DNA of 55,536 nt from Phenylobacterium sp. (lineage in GTDB: Bacteria; Pseudomonadota; Alphaproteobacteria; Caulobacterales; Caulobacteraceae), in assembly GCF_004299445.1 (NCBI RefSeq), contig NZ_SCTC01000070.1, forward strand, positions 1 to 55,536. Reading direction: 5' to 3'. The notes under the pieces are model-generated. The model ran no database searches and was not told where the DNA came from. It saw only the letters and a list, made by a program, of their open reading frames with translations. The translations under genes and the position numbers were made by a program. Below, piece after piece: positions 1-8,457 of the stretch; position 1 is the first letter of the stretch, and each line of letters starts with the position of its first letter.

Positions 1-104
1 GCGAGCGCCTTCTGCTGCACGTGGCGGGCGAAGGCGAAGTCCATGCGGGCCGTCTGGGCCAGCAGCTGGTCCTCTTCGAAGATGTCGGGCGTGGGCTCGG
101 ACAT
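1..104 (-). CDS. N-terminus of an unidentified protein (runs off the left edge)
   Basis: An open frame starts at an ATG at 104 and continues without a stop to the window edge, giving about 34 residues that begin MSEPTPDIFEEDQLLAQ. The segment is acidic, then has a helix-like stretch with charged and aromatic residues (MDFAFARHVQQKAL). It has no signal peptide. I do not recognise the family; a short conserved Caulobacterales cytosolic protein is one possibility. It is co-directional with glpX but separated from it by 157 bases that hold a long palindrome, so it may not be in the same transcript. Too little is present to assign a function. Confidence 0.55.
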   Translation of the reverse strand, partial: MSEPTPDIFEEDQLLAQTARMDFAFARHVQQKAL

Positions 105-177
105 GATCGCGAGTGGAACACGGGGGTACGACAGAAACGGTCGTAGAAGCGCGCCTCGCTTCCAATCTTTCCCAGAT

Positions 178-208
178 CGTCATGGCCGGGACGGGCCCGG
201 CCATGACG
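178..208. repeat. Perfect 13-bp-arm palindrome (REP-like) downstream of glpX
   Basis: Two perfect 13-base arms (CGTCATGGCCGGG at 178-190 and its complement at 196-208) flank a 5-base loop. There is no T-run on either side, so it is not a typical intrinsic terminator. Palindromes built on CATGGCCGGG...CCCGGCCATG are, from general knowledge, common dispersed intergenic elements in alphaproteobacteria. Only this copy is visible here. Confidence 0.7.
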
Positions 209-261
209 TTCAGAAAGAGGGTGGAGCGCCAAACCGGGATGACAGGGCGGGGGCGCGGCCC

Positions 262-1215
262 CTACGCCGGACGCTTCATCCGGACTTCGCGGACCGTGTG
301 GGTCGCGGAGTTCATGACCAGGGTGTGGGTGTGCACGAAGCCGCCCGAGACCGTGACGCCGTCCAGCAGCGCGCCCTTGGTGACCCCCGTGGCCGCGAAG
401 ATCGCGTCGGCGCGGACCATCTCGTGCAGGTCGTACTTCTTGTCGAAGTCGGTGATCCCCACGCGGGCGGCGCGCGCCTTCTCGTCGTTGTTGCGGAACA
501 CCAGGCGGCCCTGGAACTGGCCGCCCACGCACTTCAGCGCCGCACAGGCCAGCACGCCCTCAGGCGCCCCGCCCTGCCCCACGTAGAGATCGACGCCGGT
601 GTCCGGATCGGCCGTGTTGATCACGCCGGCCACGTCGCCGTCGGTGATCAGGTGCACGCGCGCGCCCACCGAACGCACCGAGGCGATGATGTCGGCGTGG
701 CGCGGACGGTCCAGCACGCAGACGGTGATCTCGCTGGGATCGACGCCCTTGGCCTTGGCCAGCGCCTGGACGTTCTCGGCCGGGCTCTTGTCGAGGTCGA
801 TCGCGCCGGCCGGATAGCCGGGACCGCAGGCGATCTTGTCCATGTAGGTGTCGGGCGCGTTCAGCAGGCTGCCCTTGGGCGCCCAGGCCATCACGGCCAG
901 CGCATTGGCCATGGCCTTGGCGGTGAGCGTCGTGCCTTCCAGCGGGTCCAGCGCGATGTCGATCTTGGCGCCTTTGCCCTTTCCGACCTTCTCGCCGATG
1001 TAGAGCATGGGCGCTTCGTCGCGCTCGCCCTCGCCGATGACGATCTCGCCGTCGATGTCGAGGTCGTTCAGCGCGGTGCGCATGGCGTCCACGGCGGCCT
1101 GGTCGGCGGCCTTTTCGTCGCCCCGACCGGCCAGTTTCCAGGCGGCGATGGCGGCGACCTCGCAGACCCGGACCGCGTCCATGATCAGATTGCGGTCCAG
1201 AACTTCAGAACTCAT
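262..1215 (-). CDS. glpX: Fructose-1,6-bisphosphatase, class II (GlpX type)
   Basis: A 317-residue protein, close to the usual length of GlpX. It hydrolyses fructose-1,6-bisphosphate to fructose-6-phosphate in gluconeogenesis, in the cytosol, with divalent metal. The family signatures are visible: GEGERDEAPM at residues 61-70 and the metal-binding DPLEGTT at about 90-96. The start is the ATG at 1215. It lies 48 bases downstream of hom on the same strand, so alaC-type aminotransferase, hom and glpX probably form one transcript. I am confident of the family; no other class of FBPase fits. Confidence 0.96.
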   Translation of the reverse strand: MSSEVLDRNLIMDAVRVCEVAAIAAWKLAGRGDEKAADQAAVDAMRTALNDLDIDGEIVIGEGERDEAPMLYIGEKVGKGKGAKIDIALDPLEGTTLTAKAMANALAVMAWAPKGSLLNAPDTYMDKIACGPGYPAGAIDLDKSPAENVQALAKAKGVDPSEITVCVLDRPRHADIIASVRSVGARVHLITDGDVAGVINTADPDTGVDLYVGQGGAPEGVLACAALKCVGGQFQGRLVFRNNDEKARAARVGITDFDKKYDLHEMVRADAIFAATGVTKGALLDGVTVSGGFVHTHTLVMNSATHTVREVRMKRPA

Positions 1216-1263
1216 GTCGTCTCCAACCCCAAAGACGCCTCTCTATCGGAGGCGGTATCAAAC

Positions 1264-2565
1264 CTAGATGCGGGCGATCCGCAACAGTCGCGGACGGTCA
1301 AGTACGGCAGGAAGTCCTGCGATGCGGTCAACGGCGGCGGTAAGCACCGATTCCGCCACCGCGTGGGTCGTCAGCACGATCGGCACGCCCTCGGCGCCCT
1401 CGGTCGGCTTCTGCAGGAAGCTTTCGATCGAAACCCCGGCCTCGGCCAGCGTCTCGGACACGGCGGCGATGACGCCCGGCTCGTCCTTCACCAGGAAGCG
1501 CAGGTAGGCGCGGCTCATCAGCTTGGACGGGTCGACCGGGTCGAACGGCGCGAGCGTGGCGGCGGGGGCCTGGAACACAGGACGCACCGCGCCGGCGATC
1601 ACGTCGGCGATGTCGGCCGAAACGGCGGCGGCCGTGGGCGCGGCGCCCGCGCCGGGGCCCTGGAGGAAGATGCGGCCCGTCCGCTCGCCCTCGATGAAGA
1701 GCGCATTCAGGGCGCCGCCGGCGCGAGCCAGCGGATGGTCCAGCGGGGCCAGCGTGGGATGCACCCGCACCAGCGCGCCATGGATGGATCGCTCGGCCGA
1801 GGCCACCAGCTTGATCCGGTAACCCAGGTCCTTGGCCATGCGGATGTCGAGCAGGGCGACCTGATCGATGCCCTCGATCTCGGCCGCGGCGTAGTTGGGC
1901 GCGCAGCCGAAGGCCAGGGCGGCCAGGATGGTGATCTTGTGGGCCGCATCGAAGCCGCCCACGTCCATCGTCGGGTCGGCCTCGGCGTAGCCCAGGCGCT
2001 GGGCCTCGGCCAGCACGTCCTCGAACGAGCGGCCGGTGGCCTCCATCTCGGTCAGGATGTAGTTGCAGGTGCCGTTCAGGATGCCCGAGATCGAGTGGAT
2101 GTCGTCGCCCACCAGGGCCTCGCGCACCACCTTCACGGCGGGCACGCCCCCCATCACCGCCGCCTCGAACAGCAGGGGGACGTTCTGCGCCTCGGCCAGG
2201 GCCGCGAGTTCGGCGCCGTGCTCGGCGATCAGCGCCTTGTTGGCGGTGACCACCGGCTTGCCGGCCTTCAGCGCCGCCTCGACCGCCGCCTTCGCCGGGC
2301 CGTCCGACCCGCCGATCAGCTCGACGAAGATGTCGGTCGACTCGGCCGTGGCCAGCGCGACCGGATCGTCGAACCAGGGCAGGCCTGAGATGTCGAACGG
2401 GCGCGGCCGCGAGCGCGAGCGCGCCGAGACGCCGCTGACGTAGGCCATGCCGCCGGCCGGCGCGAAGTCCGGGTTCTCGGAGAGGAACGTGAGAAGGCCC
2501 GCGCCCACGGTGCCCAGGCCCGCGACGCCGATGCCCCAGGGTTTTCGGTCCATGGGTTCGCTCAT
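1264..2565 (-). CDS. hom: Homoserine dehydrogenase
   Basis: A 433-residue enzyme that reduces aspartate semialdehyde to homoserine for threonine and methionine synthesis. The Rossmann motif GLGTVG is at residues 16-21. A catalytic-domain signature (GGVPAVKVVREAL, then GILNGTCNYIL) follows. A C-terminal ACT domain (from about residue 355, FLVKDEPGVIAAVSE) implies allosteric feedback control, presumably by threonine. The same frame is open further upstream, but that part is antisense-like noise inside the neighbouring aminotransferase. The true start is the ATG at 2565, which overlaps the aminotransferase stop as ATGA and indicates translational coupling. Confidence 0.96.
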   Translation of the reverse strand: MSEPMDRKPWGIGVAGLGTVGAGLLTFLSENPDFAPAGGMAYVSGVSARSRSRPRPFDISGLPWFDDPVALATAESTDIFVELIGGSDGPAKAAVEAALKAGKPVVTANKALIAEHGAELAALAEAQNVPLLFEAAVMGGVPAVKVVREALVGDDIHSISGILNGTCNYILTEMEATGRSFEDVLAEAQRLGYAEADPTMDVGGFDAAHKITILAALAFGCAPNYAAAEIEGIDQVALLDIRMAKDLGYRIKLVASAERSIHGALVRVHPTLAPLDHPLARAGGALNALFIEGERTGRIFLQGPGAGAAPTAAAVSADIADVIAGAVRPVFQAPAATLAPFDPVDPSKLMSRAYLRFLVKDEPGVIAAVSETLAEAGVSIESFLQKPTEGAEGVPIVLTTHAVAESVLTAAVDRIAGLPAVLDRPRLLRIARI

Positions 2566-3782
2566 TGGGCGGCCAGGGCGTTGTGCGCCCGTCCCAGGAT
2601 CTCGTCCGAGTTGGACAGGAACTTCTTCACGTTGCGGGCGGCCTGGCGGATGCGCTGCTCGTTCTCGACGAGGCCGATGCGGACATAGCCCTCGCCGTAC
2701 TCGCCGAACGCGACGCCGGGGGCCACGGCGACGCCCGCCTCCTCGACCAGAAGCTTGGAGAACAGCATCGAGCCGGCCGCCTCGTACTGGGGCGGCAGCT
2801 TGGCCCAGGCGAACATCGAGGCGGGCGGCGCGGGGATGTCCCAGCCGGCGCGCCTCATCGATTCCACCAGGGTGTCGCGCCGCGCCTTGTAGATGCCGCG
2901 GATCTCGTCGATGCAGTCGGTCGGACCGTTCAGGGCCGCGGCCGCCGCCACCTGGATCGGCGTGTAGGCGCCGTAGTCCAGGTAGGACTTCACGCGTCCG
3001 AGGGCCGCGCACATCCGCTCGTTGCCCACGACCATGCCCACGCGCCAGCCGGCCATGGCGAAGGTCTTGCTGAGCGAGTTGACCTCGACCGCGATGTCCT
3101 TGGCGCCGTCCACCTGCAGCAGCGACGGCGGCGGGTTGTCGTCGAAGTAAATCTCGGAATAGGCGATGTCGGACAGGACCAGGAGGTCGTGCTTGCGGGC
3201 CAGGGCCACGACTTCCTTGTAGAAGTCGAGGTCGACCCACTGGGCCGTCGGGTTCGACGGGTAGCTGACGATCAGCACGCTGGGCGGCGGCGCCGAGTGC
3301 TTCACGGCGCGGCTGATGCCCGACAGGTACTCCTCGGGGCTGCCGGCCGGCACGTGGCGGATCACGCCGCCGGCCATGATGAAGCCGTAGGCGTGGATCG
3401 GGTACGCGGGGTTCGGACAGATCACCACATCGCCGGGCGCCGTCAGCGCCTGGGCCAGGTTGGCGAAGCCTTCCTTGGATCCCAGCGTCGCGATCACCTC
3501 GCGGTCCGGGTCCAGCTTCACGCCGAAGCGGCGGCCGTAGTAGCCGGCCATGGCCTTGCGCAGGCCGCTGATGCCCTTCGAAGCGGAGTAGCGGCCGGCC
3601 TTGGGGTCGCGCGCCGTCTCGATCAGCTTGTCGACGATATGCTTCGGCGTCGGCATGTCGGGATTGCCCATGCCGAAGTCGATGATGTCGACGCCCTGGC
3701 CACGGAGCCGGGCTTTGATCTTGTTGACCTCCTCGAACACGTAGGGCGGGAGGCGTCGGATACGGTGGAATTCAGGTGTCAT
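2562..3782 (-). CDS. PLP-dependent class I/II aminotransferase (AlaC-like)
   Basis: 406 residues, fold type I aminotransferase. The PLP lysine is K239 in SLSKTFAMAGWRVGM, and the substrate-anchoring motif SYPSNPTA is at about 173-180. The sequence resembles the AlaC alanine transaminase / LL-diaminopimelate aminotransferase-like group often annotated next to hom in alphaproteobacteria. Exact amino donor and acceptor cannot be read from sequence. The 4-base overlap with hom suggests a role in aspartate-family or alanine/methionine metabolism. The start is the ATG at 3782. An imperfect GANTC-containing palindrome (GACTCC/GGAGTC, 3848-3864) lies 66 bases upstream, in the likely promoter region. 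Confidence 0.9.
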   Translation of the reverse strand: MTPEFHRIRRLPPYVFEEVNKIKARLRGQGVDIIDFGMGNPDMPTPKHIVDKLIETARDPKAGRYSASKGISGLRKAMAGYYGRRFGVKLDPDREVIATLGSKEGFANLAQALTAPGDVVICPNPAYPIHAYGFIMAGGVIRHVPAGSPEEYLSGISRAVKHSAPPPSVLIVSYPSNPTAQWVDLDFYKEVVALARKHDLLVLSDIAYSEIYFDDNPPPSLLQVDGAKDIAVEVNSLSKTFAMAGWRVGMVVGNERMCAALGRVKSYLDYGAYTPIQVAAAAALNGPTDCIDEIRGIYKARRDTLVESMRRAGWDIPAPPASMFAWAKLPPQYEAAGSMLFSKLLVEEAGVAVAPGVAFGEYGEGYVRIGLVENEQRIRQAARNVKKFLSNSDEILGRAHNALAAQ

Positions 3783-3923
3783 AGGTAGAGCTCTTTCGCC
3801 GCGAACGCCCTGCGGCCGATCTGCGAGCTGACGTCAGGGCTTCGATAGACTCCGGGCGGGAGTCCGCCAACCCAGCTTGGGGATTTTTATGCCTCGCGCG
3901 GCGCGTTTCGCCCCCGGAAGAGC

Positions 3924-4358
3924 TCAGCGCGGCGGAGGCGGGGTAGCTCGTTCGCGCAACTCGCGGGCGAAGGCTTCGGCGTCGCCCGGATTCGGCGGCT
4001 CGATCTGTGGTCCGGCGTCCCGGCGCGCGCGCTCGGCGAATTCGTCGGTGCCCTGCAACGTCCAGGTCGAGGGCTCGGTGGCGGCGATGAGCGCGTCACG
4101 CTCGGCCAGCACCGAGTCGGCGTCGCGACCGTACTGCGTCAGCGGGCGTACATCCTTGGGCTTGGCGGGAATGCCGGCGAAGGTGGGGAACTTGCCGTCG
4201 GCGCGGGTCATCTTCGCGACGTCGGCGGCCACCGGCGAGGCGGGGTCGATCTTGGCGTCGGTGAAGGGCACGCCGGTGCAGCCGGCCACGATCGCGCACA
4301 CGCCGCAGAGGGCGATGGACCGGGCGGCAGTCGAAAAAGGCGGGCGCGGGGCATTCAT
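3924..4358 (-). CDS. Small outer-membrane lipoprotein of unknown function
   Basis: A 144-residue protein with an N-terminal hydrophobic stretch ending in a lipobox (VAGC, lipidated cysteine at about residue 27). The rest is hydrophilic, charged and proline-rich, with an acidic and arginine-rich C-terminus ending in PPPPR. I chose the ATG at 4358 because it places the signal peptide at the N-terminus; a longer frame exists but would run into the phaC coding region on the other strand. It is divergent from phaC with about 80 bases between starts. I do not recognise the family; only lipidation and export are supported. Confidence 0.75.
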   Translation of the reverse strand: MNAPRPPFSTAARSIALCGVCAIVAGCTGVPFTDAKIDPASPVAADVAKMTRADGKFPTFAGIPAKPKDVRPLTQYGRDADSVLAERDALIAATEPSTWTLQGTDEFAERARRDAGPQIEPPNPGDAEAFARELRERATPPPPR

Positions 4359-4440
4359 TTGCGCCAAGGTCTTATGCGATGATCGTTGACGGCGAAAGAG
4401 CGCGCGTGACGTCGCTCCCGCCGGCTGGGAGAGCGACCCG

Positions 4441-6435
4441 ATGAGCGAACAGACCGCCCCGTCCAAGAAGGGCGCGAAGAAGACCGGCGCGAAGAAGGCC
4501 GCCAAGGCCGACAAGACCGCGAAGGCCGCCGCGCCCGAATCGAAGACCTTCAAGGACGCCCCGCCGCAGCCGCAGCCGCCGCCGTCCTCCGCCGGACCCG
4601 CGCCCGCGGGCTTCCCGGGGGCCGGTTTCGCGCCGCCCGGCTTCGACCCCGCGACCTTCACCGCCGACCAGCGCGCCCAGATCGAGCAGCTGTCGATGAA
4701 CCTCGCCAAGGCCGCGATCACCGCCCAGGGCGCGATCGCCGAGATGGCGCTGCGCCAGGCCGACCGGCCGGCGGCCCTGTCGCCGGACCCGTTCCACGTG
4801 GGCCCCGCCCTGACCCAGGTGATGAGCCGCCTGGCGGCCCAGCCCGACCGGATGATGCGGGCCCAGGCCGACCTGTTCTCGCGCTATCTCGACCTGTGGC
4901 AGTCCACGGCGCGGCGCGCTTCGGGCGAGACCCCGGACCCGATCGTCTCGCCGGCCAAGGGCGACAAGCGGTTCAACGACCCCGACTGGTCCGACAATCC
5001 GGTCTTCGACGTGATCAAGCAGTCGTACCTGCTGACCGCGAACTTCCTGAACGGGATGGTGGCCGAGGTGGACGGCGTCGACCCGCTGGAGAAGCGCCGG
5101 GTCGAGTTCTTCATGAAGATGCTGACCGACGCGTTCTCGCCCTCGAACTTCCTGGCCTCGAACCCGACGGCGCTGCGCGAGGTGATGAGCACCGGCGGCG
5201 CCAGCCTGGTGAAGGGCATGGAGAACTTCCAGGCCGACCTGCAGCGCGGCGGCGGCTCGCTGTCGATCGCCCAGACCGACTACGACATGTTCAAGATCGG
5301 CGAGAACGTGGCCACGGCCCCGGGCAAGGTGATCTTCCGGAACGAAATCATTGAACTGCTGCAGTTTTCTCCATCGACCGACGAGGTCTACGAGATCCCG
5401 CTGCTGATCTTCCCGCCGTGGATCAACAAGTTCTACATCATGGATCTGCGGCCCGAGAACTCGCTGATCCGGTGGCTGGCGAGCCAGGGCTTCACGGTGC
5501 TGGTGGCCTCGTGGGTGAACCCCGACGCGACGCTCGCGACCAAGACCTTCGAAGACTACATGCGCCAGGGCATCTACGAAGGTGTCGCCGCGACGCTGAA
5601 GCAGACCGGGGTCGATCACGTGAACACGGTCGGCTACTGCATTGGCGGGACGCTGCTTTCGGCGACGCTGGCGCACATGGCGGCCAAGGGCGACACATCC
5701 ATCGGCTCAGCCACCTTCTTCGCCGCCCAGCAGGACTTCTCCGAGGCCGGCGACCTCCTGCTGTTCACGAACGAGGACTGGCTCAAGGACCTCGAGCAGA
5801 AGATGGACGAGGGCGGCGGCGTGCTGTCGGGCCAGACGATGGCCGACACGTTCAACGCGCTGCGCGGCAACGACCTGATCTGGTCGTTCTTCGTGAACAA
5901 CTACCTGCTGGGCAAGGAGCCCAAGCCCTTCGACCTGCTGTTCTGGAATTCGGACCAGACGCGGATGCCGAAGACGCTGCACACCTTCTACCTGCGCCGC
6001 TTCTACGGCGAGAACGCCATGGCCAAGGGCGAGCTGACGCTGGACGGCGTCCAGATCGATCTCTCGAAGGTGAAGATCCCGATCTACGTGCAGTCCTCTA
6101 AGGAGGACCACATCGCCCCGGCCCGCTCGGTGTTCAAGGGCGCGCGGCTGTTCGGCGGCCCGACGACGTTCACGATGGCGGGCTCAGGCCACATCGCCGG
6201 CGTGATCAACGCGCCCGTCGCCAACAAGTACCAGCACTGGACCAACGACAAGCTGCCCGCCACGCTCGAGGAATGGCAGGCCGGCGCGGTCGAAACGCCG
6301 GGGTCGTGGTGGCCGCACTGGGCCAAGTGGCTGGCCGCGAAGTCGGGCAAGAAGATCCCTGCCCGCGACCCAGCCAAGGGCCCCCTGCCCCCGCTGGGCG
6401 ATGCGCCGGGCACGTACGTGAAGGTGAAGAGCTAG
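4441..6435 (+). CDS. phaC: Class I poly(3-hydroxyalkanoate) synthase
   Basis: 664 residues. It polymerises hydroxyacyl-CoA into PHA storage granules. The lipase-like box GYCIGG carries the catalytic cysteine C400; the rest of the triad is D556 (KEDHIAP) and H584 (GSGHIAG). The N-terminal 60 residues are an unusual lysine/alanine then proline-rich low-complexity tail, making the protein longer than typical class I synthases of about 580-600 residues. The tail could bind DNA or phasins, but this is inference. No phaA, phaB or phaR is adjacent. The gene ends 5 bases before a dispersed repeat that probably ends the unit. Confidence 0.96.
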   Translation: MSEQTAPSKKGAKKTGAKKAAKADKTAKAAAPESKTFKDAPPQPQPPPSSAGPAPAGFPGAGFAPPGFDPATFTADQRAQIEQLSMNLAKAAITAQGAIAEMALRQADRPAALSPDPFHVGPALTQVMSRLAAQPDRMMRAQADLFSRYLDLWQSTARRASGETPDPIVSPAKGDKRFNDPDWSDNPVFDVIKQSYLLTANFLNGMVAEVDGVDPLEKRRVEFFMKMLTDAFSPSNFLASNPTALREVMSTGGASLVKGMENFQADLQRGGGSLSIAQTDYDMFKIGENVATAPGKVIFRNEIIELLQFSPSTDEVYEIPLLIFPPWINKFYIMDLRPENSLIRWLASQGFTVLVASWVNPDATLATKTFEDYMRQGIYEGVAATLKQTGVDHVNTVGYCIGGTLLSATLAHMAAKGDTSIGSATFFAAQQDFSEAGDLLLFTNEDWLKDLEQKMDEGGGVLSGQTMADTFNALRGNDLIWSFFVNNYLLGKEPKPFDLLFWNSDQTRMPKTLHTFYLRRFYGENAMAKGELTLDGVQIDLSKVKIPIYVQSSKEDHIAPARSVFKGARLFGGPTTFTMAGSGHIAGVINAPVANKYQHWTNDKLPATLEEWQAGAVETPGSWWPHWAKWLAAKSGKKIPARDPAKGPLPPLGDAPGTYVKVKS

Positions 6436-6440
6436 GCGTT

Positions 6441-6578
6441 CCTCCCCCTCGGTGAGGGACGGATCGCAAAGCGATCAGGGTGAGGACGTGGCGATCTCAA
6501 TCGACGTCTGAGCCTGGCCCGCGCTTCCCCACCCGGCTCGACTCCGGCGAGCTGTCCCTCCGCGGCGAGGAGGGAAAG
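6441..6578. repeat. Dispersed intergenic element, copy A
   Basis: One of three related intergenic elements in the window (others near 18.9 and 42.2 kb). Its right half has TCCCCACCC, then a variable hairpin (GGCTCG...CGAGC), then TGTCCCTCC. Its left half carries a GATCGC-AAA-GCGATC hairpin. A GACTC (GANTC) methylation-type site lies in the right hairpin. The layout recalls the long Caulobacter intergenic repeats reported to be associated with CcrM sites; that identity is inference. Confidence 0.7.
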
Positions 6579-6613
6579 GCCCATCCCGACCCTTACTAAG
6601 GTTTAATGCCAGC

Positions 6614-6656
6614 TACCTTGCGTCACTCACTACCTTGCCGTACCTCATGGGCAAGG
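6614..6656 (+). promoter_or_regulatory. Candidate PadR operator: TACCTTGC repeats upstream of padR
   Basis: TACCTTGC occurs twice as a direct repeat (6614-6621 and 6631-6638). The second copy is also half of an inverted repeat with GGCAAGG at 6650-6656. The cluster sits just before the Shine-Dalgarno of the PadR gene. PadR-family repressors usually bind inverted repeats in their own promoter, so autoregulation is plausible but inferred. Confidence 0.4.
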
Positions 6657-6670
6657 AAGGAGCACCTGAC

Positions 6671-7003
6671 GTGCCCGAGGCCATCGAGATCCAGCTGAAG
6701 AAAGGGGCCCTTGAACTCTGCGTTCTGGCCCTGCTCCACGCCAGCGACAACTACGCCTACGAGATCGCCAGCTCGCTCGCCGACGCGATCGGCATGGGCG
6801 AAGGCACCATCTATCCGCTCATGCGCCGCCTGCAGGCCGAACGCCTCGTCGAGACCTATCTCGTCGAGAGCCCCGCCGGCCCGCCGCGCAAGTACTACCG
6901 GCTCACTGAGGCCGGACGGCAGAGCTTCAACAGTCAGAAGGCCGCCTGGACCTCGTTCTCGGGCGCCGTTGACCAGATCGTCTTTGGAGGGGCGAAGGCA
7001 TGA
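6671..7003 (+). CDS. PadR-family transcriptional regulator
   Basis: A 110-residue winged-helix repressor of the PadR type. The family core is visible: LELCVLALLH near the N-terminus, then YEIASSLADAIGMGEGTIYPLMRRL (helix-turn-helix) and the wing PPRKYYRLTEAGR. I chose the GTG at 6671 because a strong AGGAAGGAG lies 8 bases upstream; an ATG at 6635 is in frame but has no such site. Its last codons overlap the next gene as ATGA. Together with the DUF1700 and DUF2807 genes downstream it forms a compact three-gene operon, probably under its own control. Confidence 0.9.
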   Translation: MPEAIEIQLKKGALELCVLALLHASDNYAYEIASSLADAIGMGEGTIYPLMRRLQAERLVETYLVESPAGPPRKYYRLTEAGRQSFNSQKAAWTSFSGAVDQIVFGGAKA

Positions 7004-7560
7004 CACGCCAGGCTTTCTTGGCCCGGCTGCGCGAGGGGCTTCGCGGCCTGCCCGCGCAGTCCGTGACCGATATCGTGGCCGACTACGAGGCCCACTTCAA
7101 CGACGGCGAGGCCGCCGGGCGCACCGAGGCTGAAGTGGCCGCGGCCCTGGGCGACCCCGACCGGCTGGCCCGCGAGATCCGCGCCGAGAGCACCATGGCC
7201 CGCTGGCGCGAAGAGCGCAGTCCGGGCGCGGCGGCGGCGGCGGTGTTCGCGGTGCTGGGCCTGGGCGCCATCGACATCCTGATCCTGCTGCCGGTCCTGA
7301 TGGGCGTCGGCGCGGCGCTGATCGGGTTCGGCGTGGCGATCATCGTCTGCTTCTTCGTCGGCGCCTTCATGTTCGCTGGGGGGCCGTTCATGGACCCGCC
7401 GGGCGGACCCGGCGTCGCGATCCTGGGCGGCATCGGCTTCATGGCCGGTTCGGCCTCGGCCGGCGCGATCCTGACGATCATCTCGATCGGCCTGATGAAC
7501 GCGCTGGTCTGGTACGGCCGCCTCCACTACCGGCTGCTGAAGCCGGCCCTCGAAGCTTAA
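7000..7560 (+). CDS. DUF1700 (HAAS-domain) membrane protein
   Basis: 186 residues. The N-terminal 65 or so residues form a helical cytosolic domain (FLARLREGLRGLPAQ, DIVADYEAHFNDG, then AALGDPDRLAREIRAE), which is the HAAS/DUF1700 signature. It is followed by at least three hydrophobic segments typical of inner-membrane helices. Such proteins are commonly coded right after a PadR regulator and are thought to take part in envelope signalling, but no biochemical function is established. It starts with an ATGA overlap with padR, so the two are translationally coupled. The DUF2807 gene follows after 15 bases. Confidence 0.88.
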   Translation: MTRQAFLARLREGLRGLPAQSVTDIVADYEAHFNDGEAAGRTEAEVAAALGDPDRLAREIRAESTMARWREERSPGAAAAAVFAVLGLGAIDILILLPVLMGVGAALIGFGVAIIVCFFVGAFMFAGGPFMDPPGGPGVAILGGIGFMAGSASAGAILTIISIGLMNALVWYGRLHYRLLKPALEA

Positions 7561-7575
7561 GCCGGAGCCAGACCG

Positions 7576-8388
7576 ATGATCCGCGTTCTCTTCATGATCG
7601 CCATCGCAGGCTTCGTGCTCTCGGTGGCCTCCCTCTCCGCAGCCGTCGCCCTGGGCGGACCCGACTTCGTCGCGAAGGGCGGCTGGAGAATCGCCGGCGA
7701 CAATGACTGGGACTGGGGCGATCATCACGACCACGACCGGTCCGACCGCTGGGGCGACGACGCCACCCGCACGCTGGAATGGTCCGGCTCTGACCGGCTG
7801 GACCTCGATCTGGCGGCCGACGTCCGCTACGTCCAGGCCGACGGCCCGGCGACGGTGACCATCACCGGCCCCGCGCGCCTGATCGACCACGTGGTCGTGG
7901 TGGGCGACACCATCAAGTACCAGGACCGCGGCCACAGCACCCACCGCACCAAGCTGGACATCGTGGTCCGCGCGCCCAACATCTCGACCTTCGACATCTC
8001 GGGCAGCAACAACCTGACCATCGAGGGCTACCGCCAGCCCAAGCTGAACCTGAACGTCTCGGGCTCGGCCGACATCACCGCGGCGGGCGAGACAGACCAG
8101 GTGTCGCTCGACCTGTCGGGCAGCGGCGACGCCGACCTGGGCAGGCTGAAGACCAAGGGCGCGGAAGTCGACATCTCGGGCTCGGCCGACGCCACCATCG
8201 CGCCCACCGATTGGGCCGACCTGGACATCTCGGGCCGCGGCGACATCCGCCTGCTGACCCGCCCGGGCAAGCTGGAGACCGACGTCTCGGGCTCCGGCGA
8301 GATCCACCAGAGCGAGGGCCCCGCCCCCAGTCCCCCGCCGCCCCCGACCCCGCCGCCTGCGCCGTCACCCAAGGGCGCGAAGACCTAA
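7576..8388 (+). CDS. Exported DUF2807 beta-helix protein with proline-rich tail
   Basis: 270 residues. It has a Sec-type signal peptide (residues 1 to about 27), a histidine/aspartate-rich linker (DWGDHHDHDRSDRWGDD), then a DUF2807 (adhesin-head GIN-like) domain. That domain has recurring turns such as SGSADI, SGSGDADL, SGSADATI and SGSGEI, spaced as in a right-handed beta-helix. The last 20 residues are a PPPP-rich tail that may span or contact the peptidoglycan. It is the third gene of the padR operon. DUF2807 proteins are periplasmic or surface proteins of unknown function; the His/Asp-rich patch could bind metal (inference). A terminator follows at 8421. Confidence 0.88.
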   Translation: MIRVLFMIAIAGFVLSVASLSAAVALGGPDFVAKGGWRIAGDNDWDWGDHHDHDRSDRWGDDATRTLEWSGSDRLDLDLAADVRYVQADGPATVTITGPARLIDHVVVVGDTIKYQDRGHSTHRTKLDIVVRAPNISTFDISGSNNLTIEGYRQPKLNLNVSGSADITAAGETDQVSLDLSGSGDADLGRLKTKGAEVDISGSADATIAPTDWADLDISGRGDIRLLTRPGKLETDVSGSGEIHQSEGPAPSPPPPPTPPPAPSPKGAKT

Positions 8389-8420
8389 GGCGGGACCTCA
8401 GAGCACCCCAGCCAACCTGG

Positions 8421-8449
8421 CCCGGGCGGATGCGCCCGGGTCTTTTCTT
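8421..8449 (+). terminator. Intrinsic terminator of the padR operon
   Basis: A perfect 8-bp stem (CCCGGGCG, loop GATG, CGCCCGGG) is followed by TCTTTTCTT. It lies 32 bases after the DUF2807 stop and just before the end of the convergent msrB gene. Confidence 0.85.
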
Positions 8450-8457
8450 GTCTGGGA

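Noticed and set aside
43..2388. Very long plus-strand open frame opposite glpX and hom
   Set aside because: In this GC-rich genome the strand opposite real genes stays open for long stretches. The translation is Arg/Gly/His-rich with no domain, while the minus strand encodes two clear enzymes.
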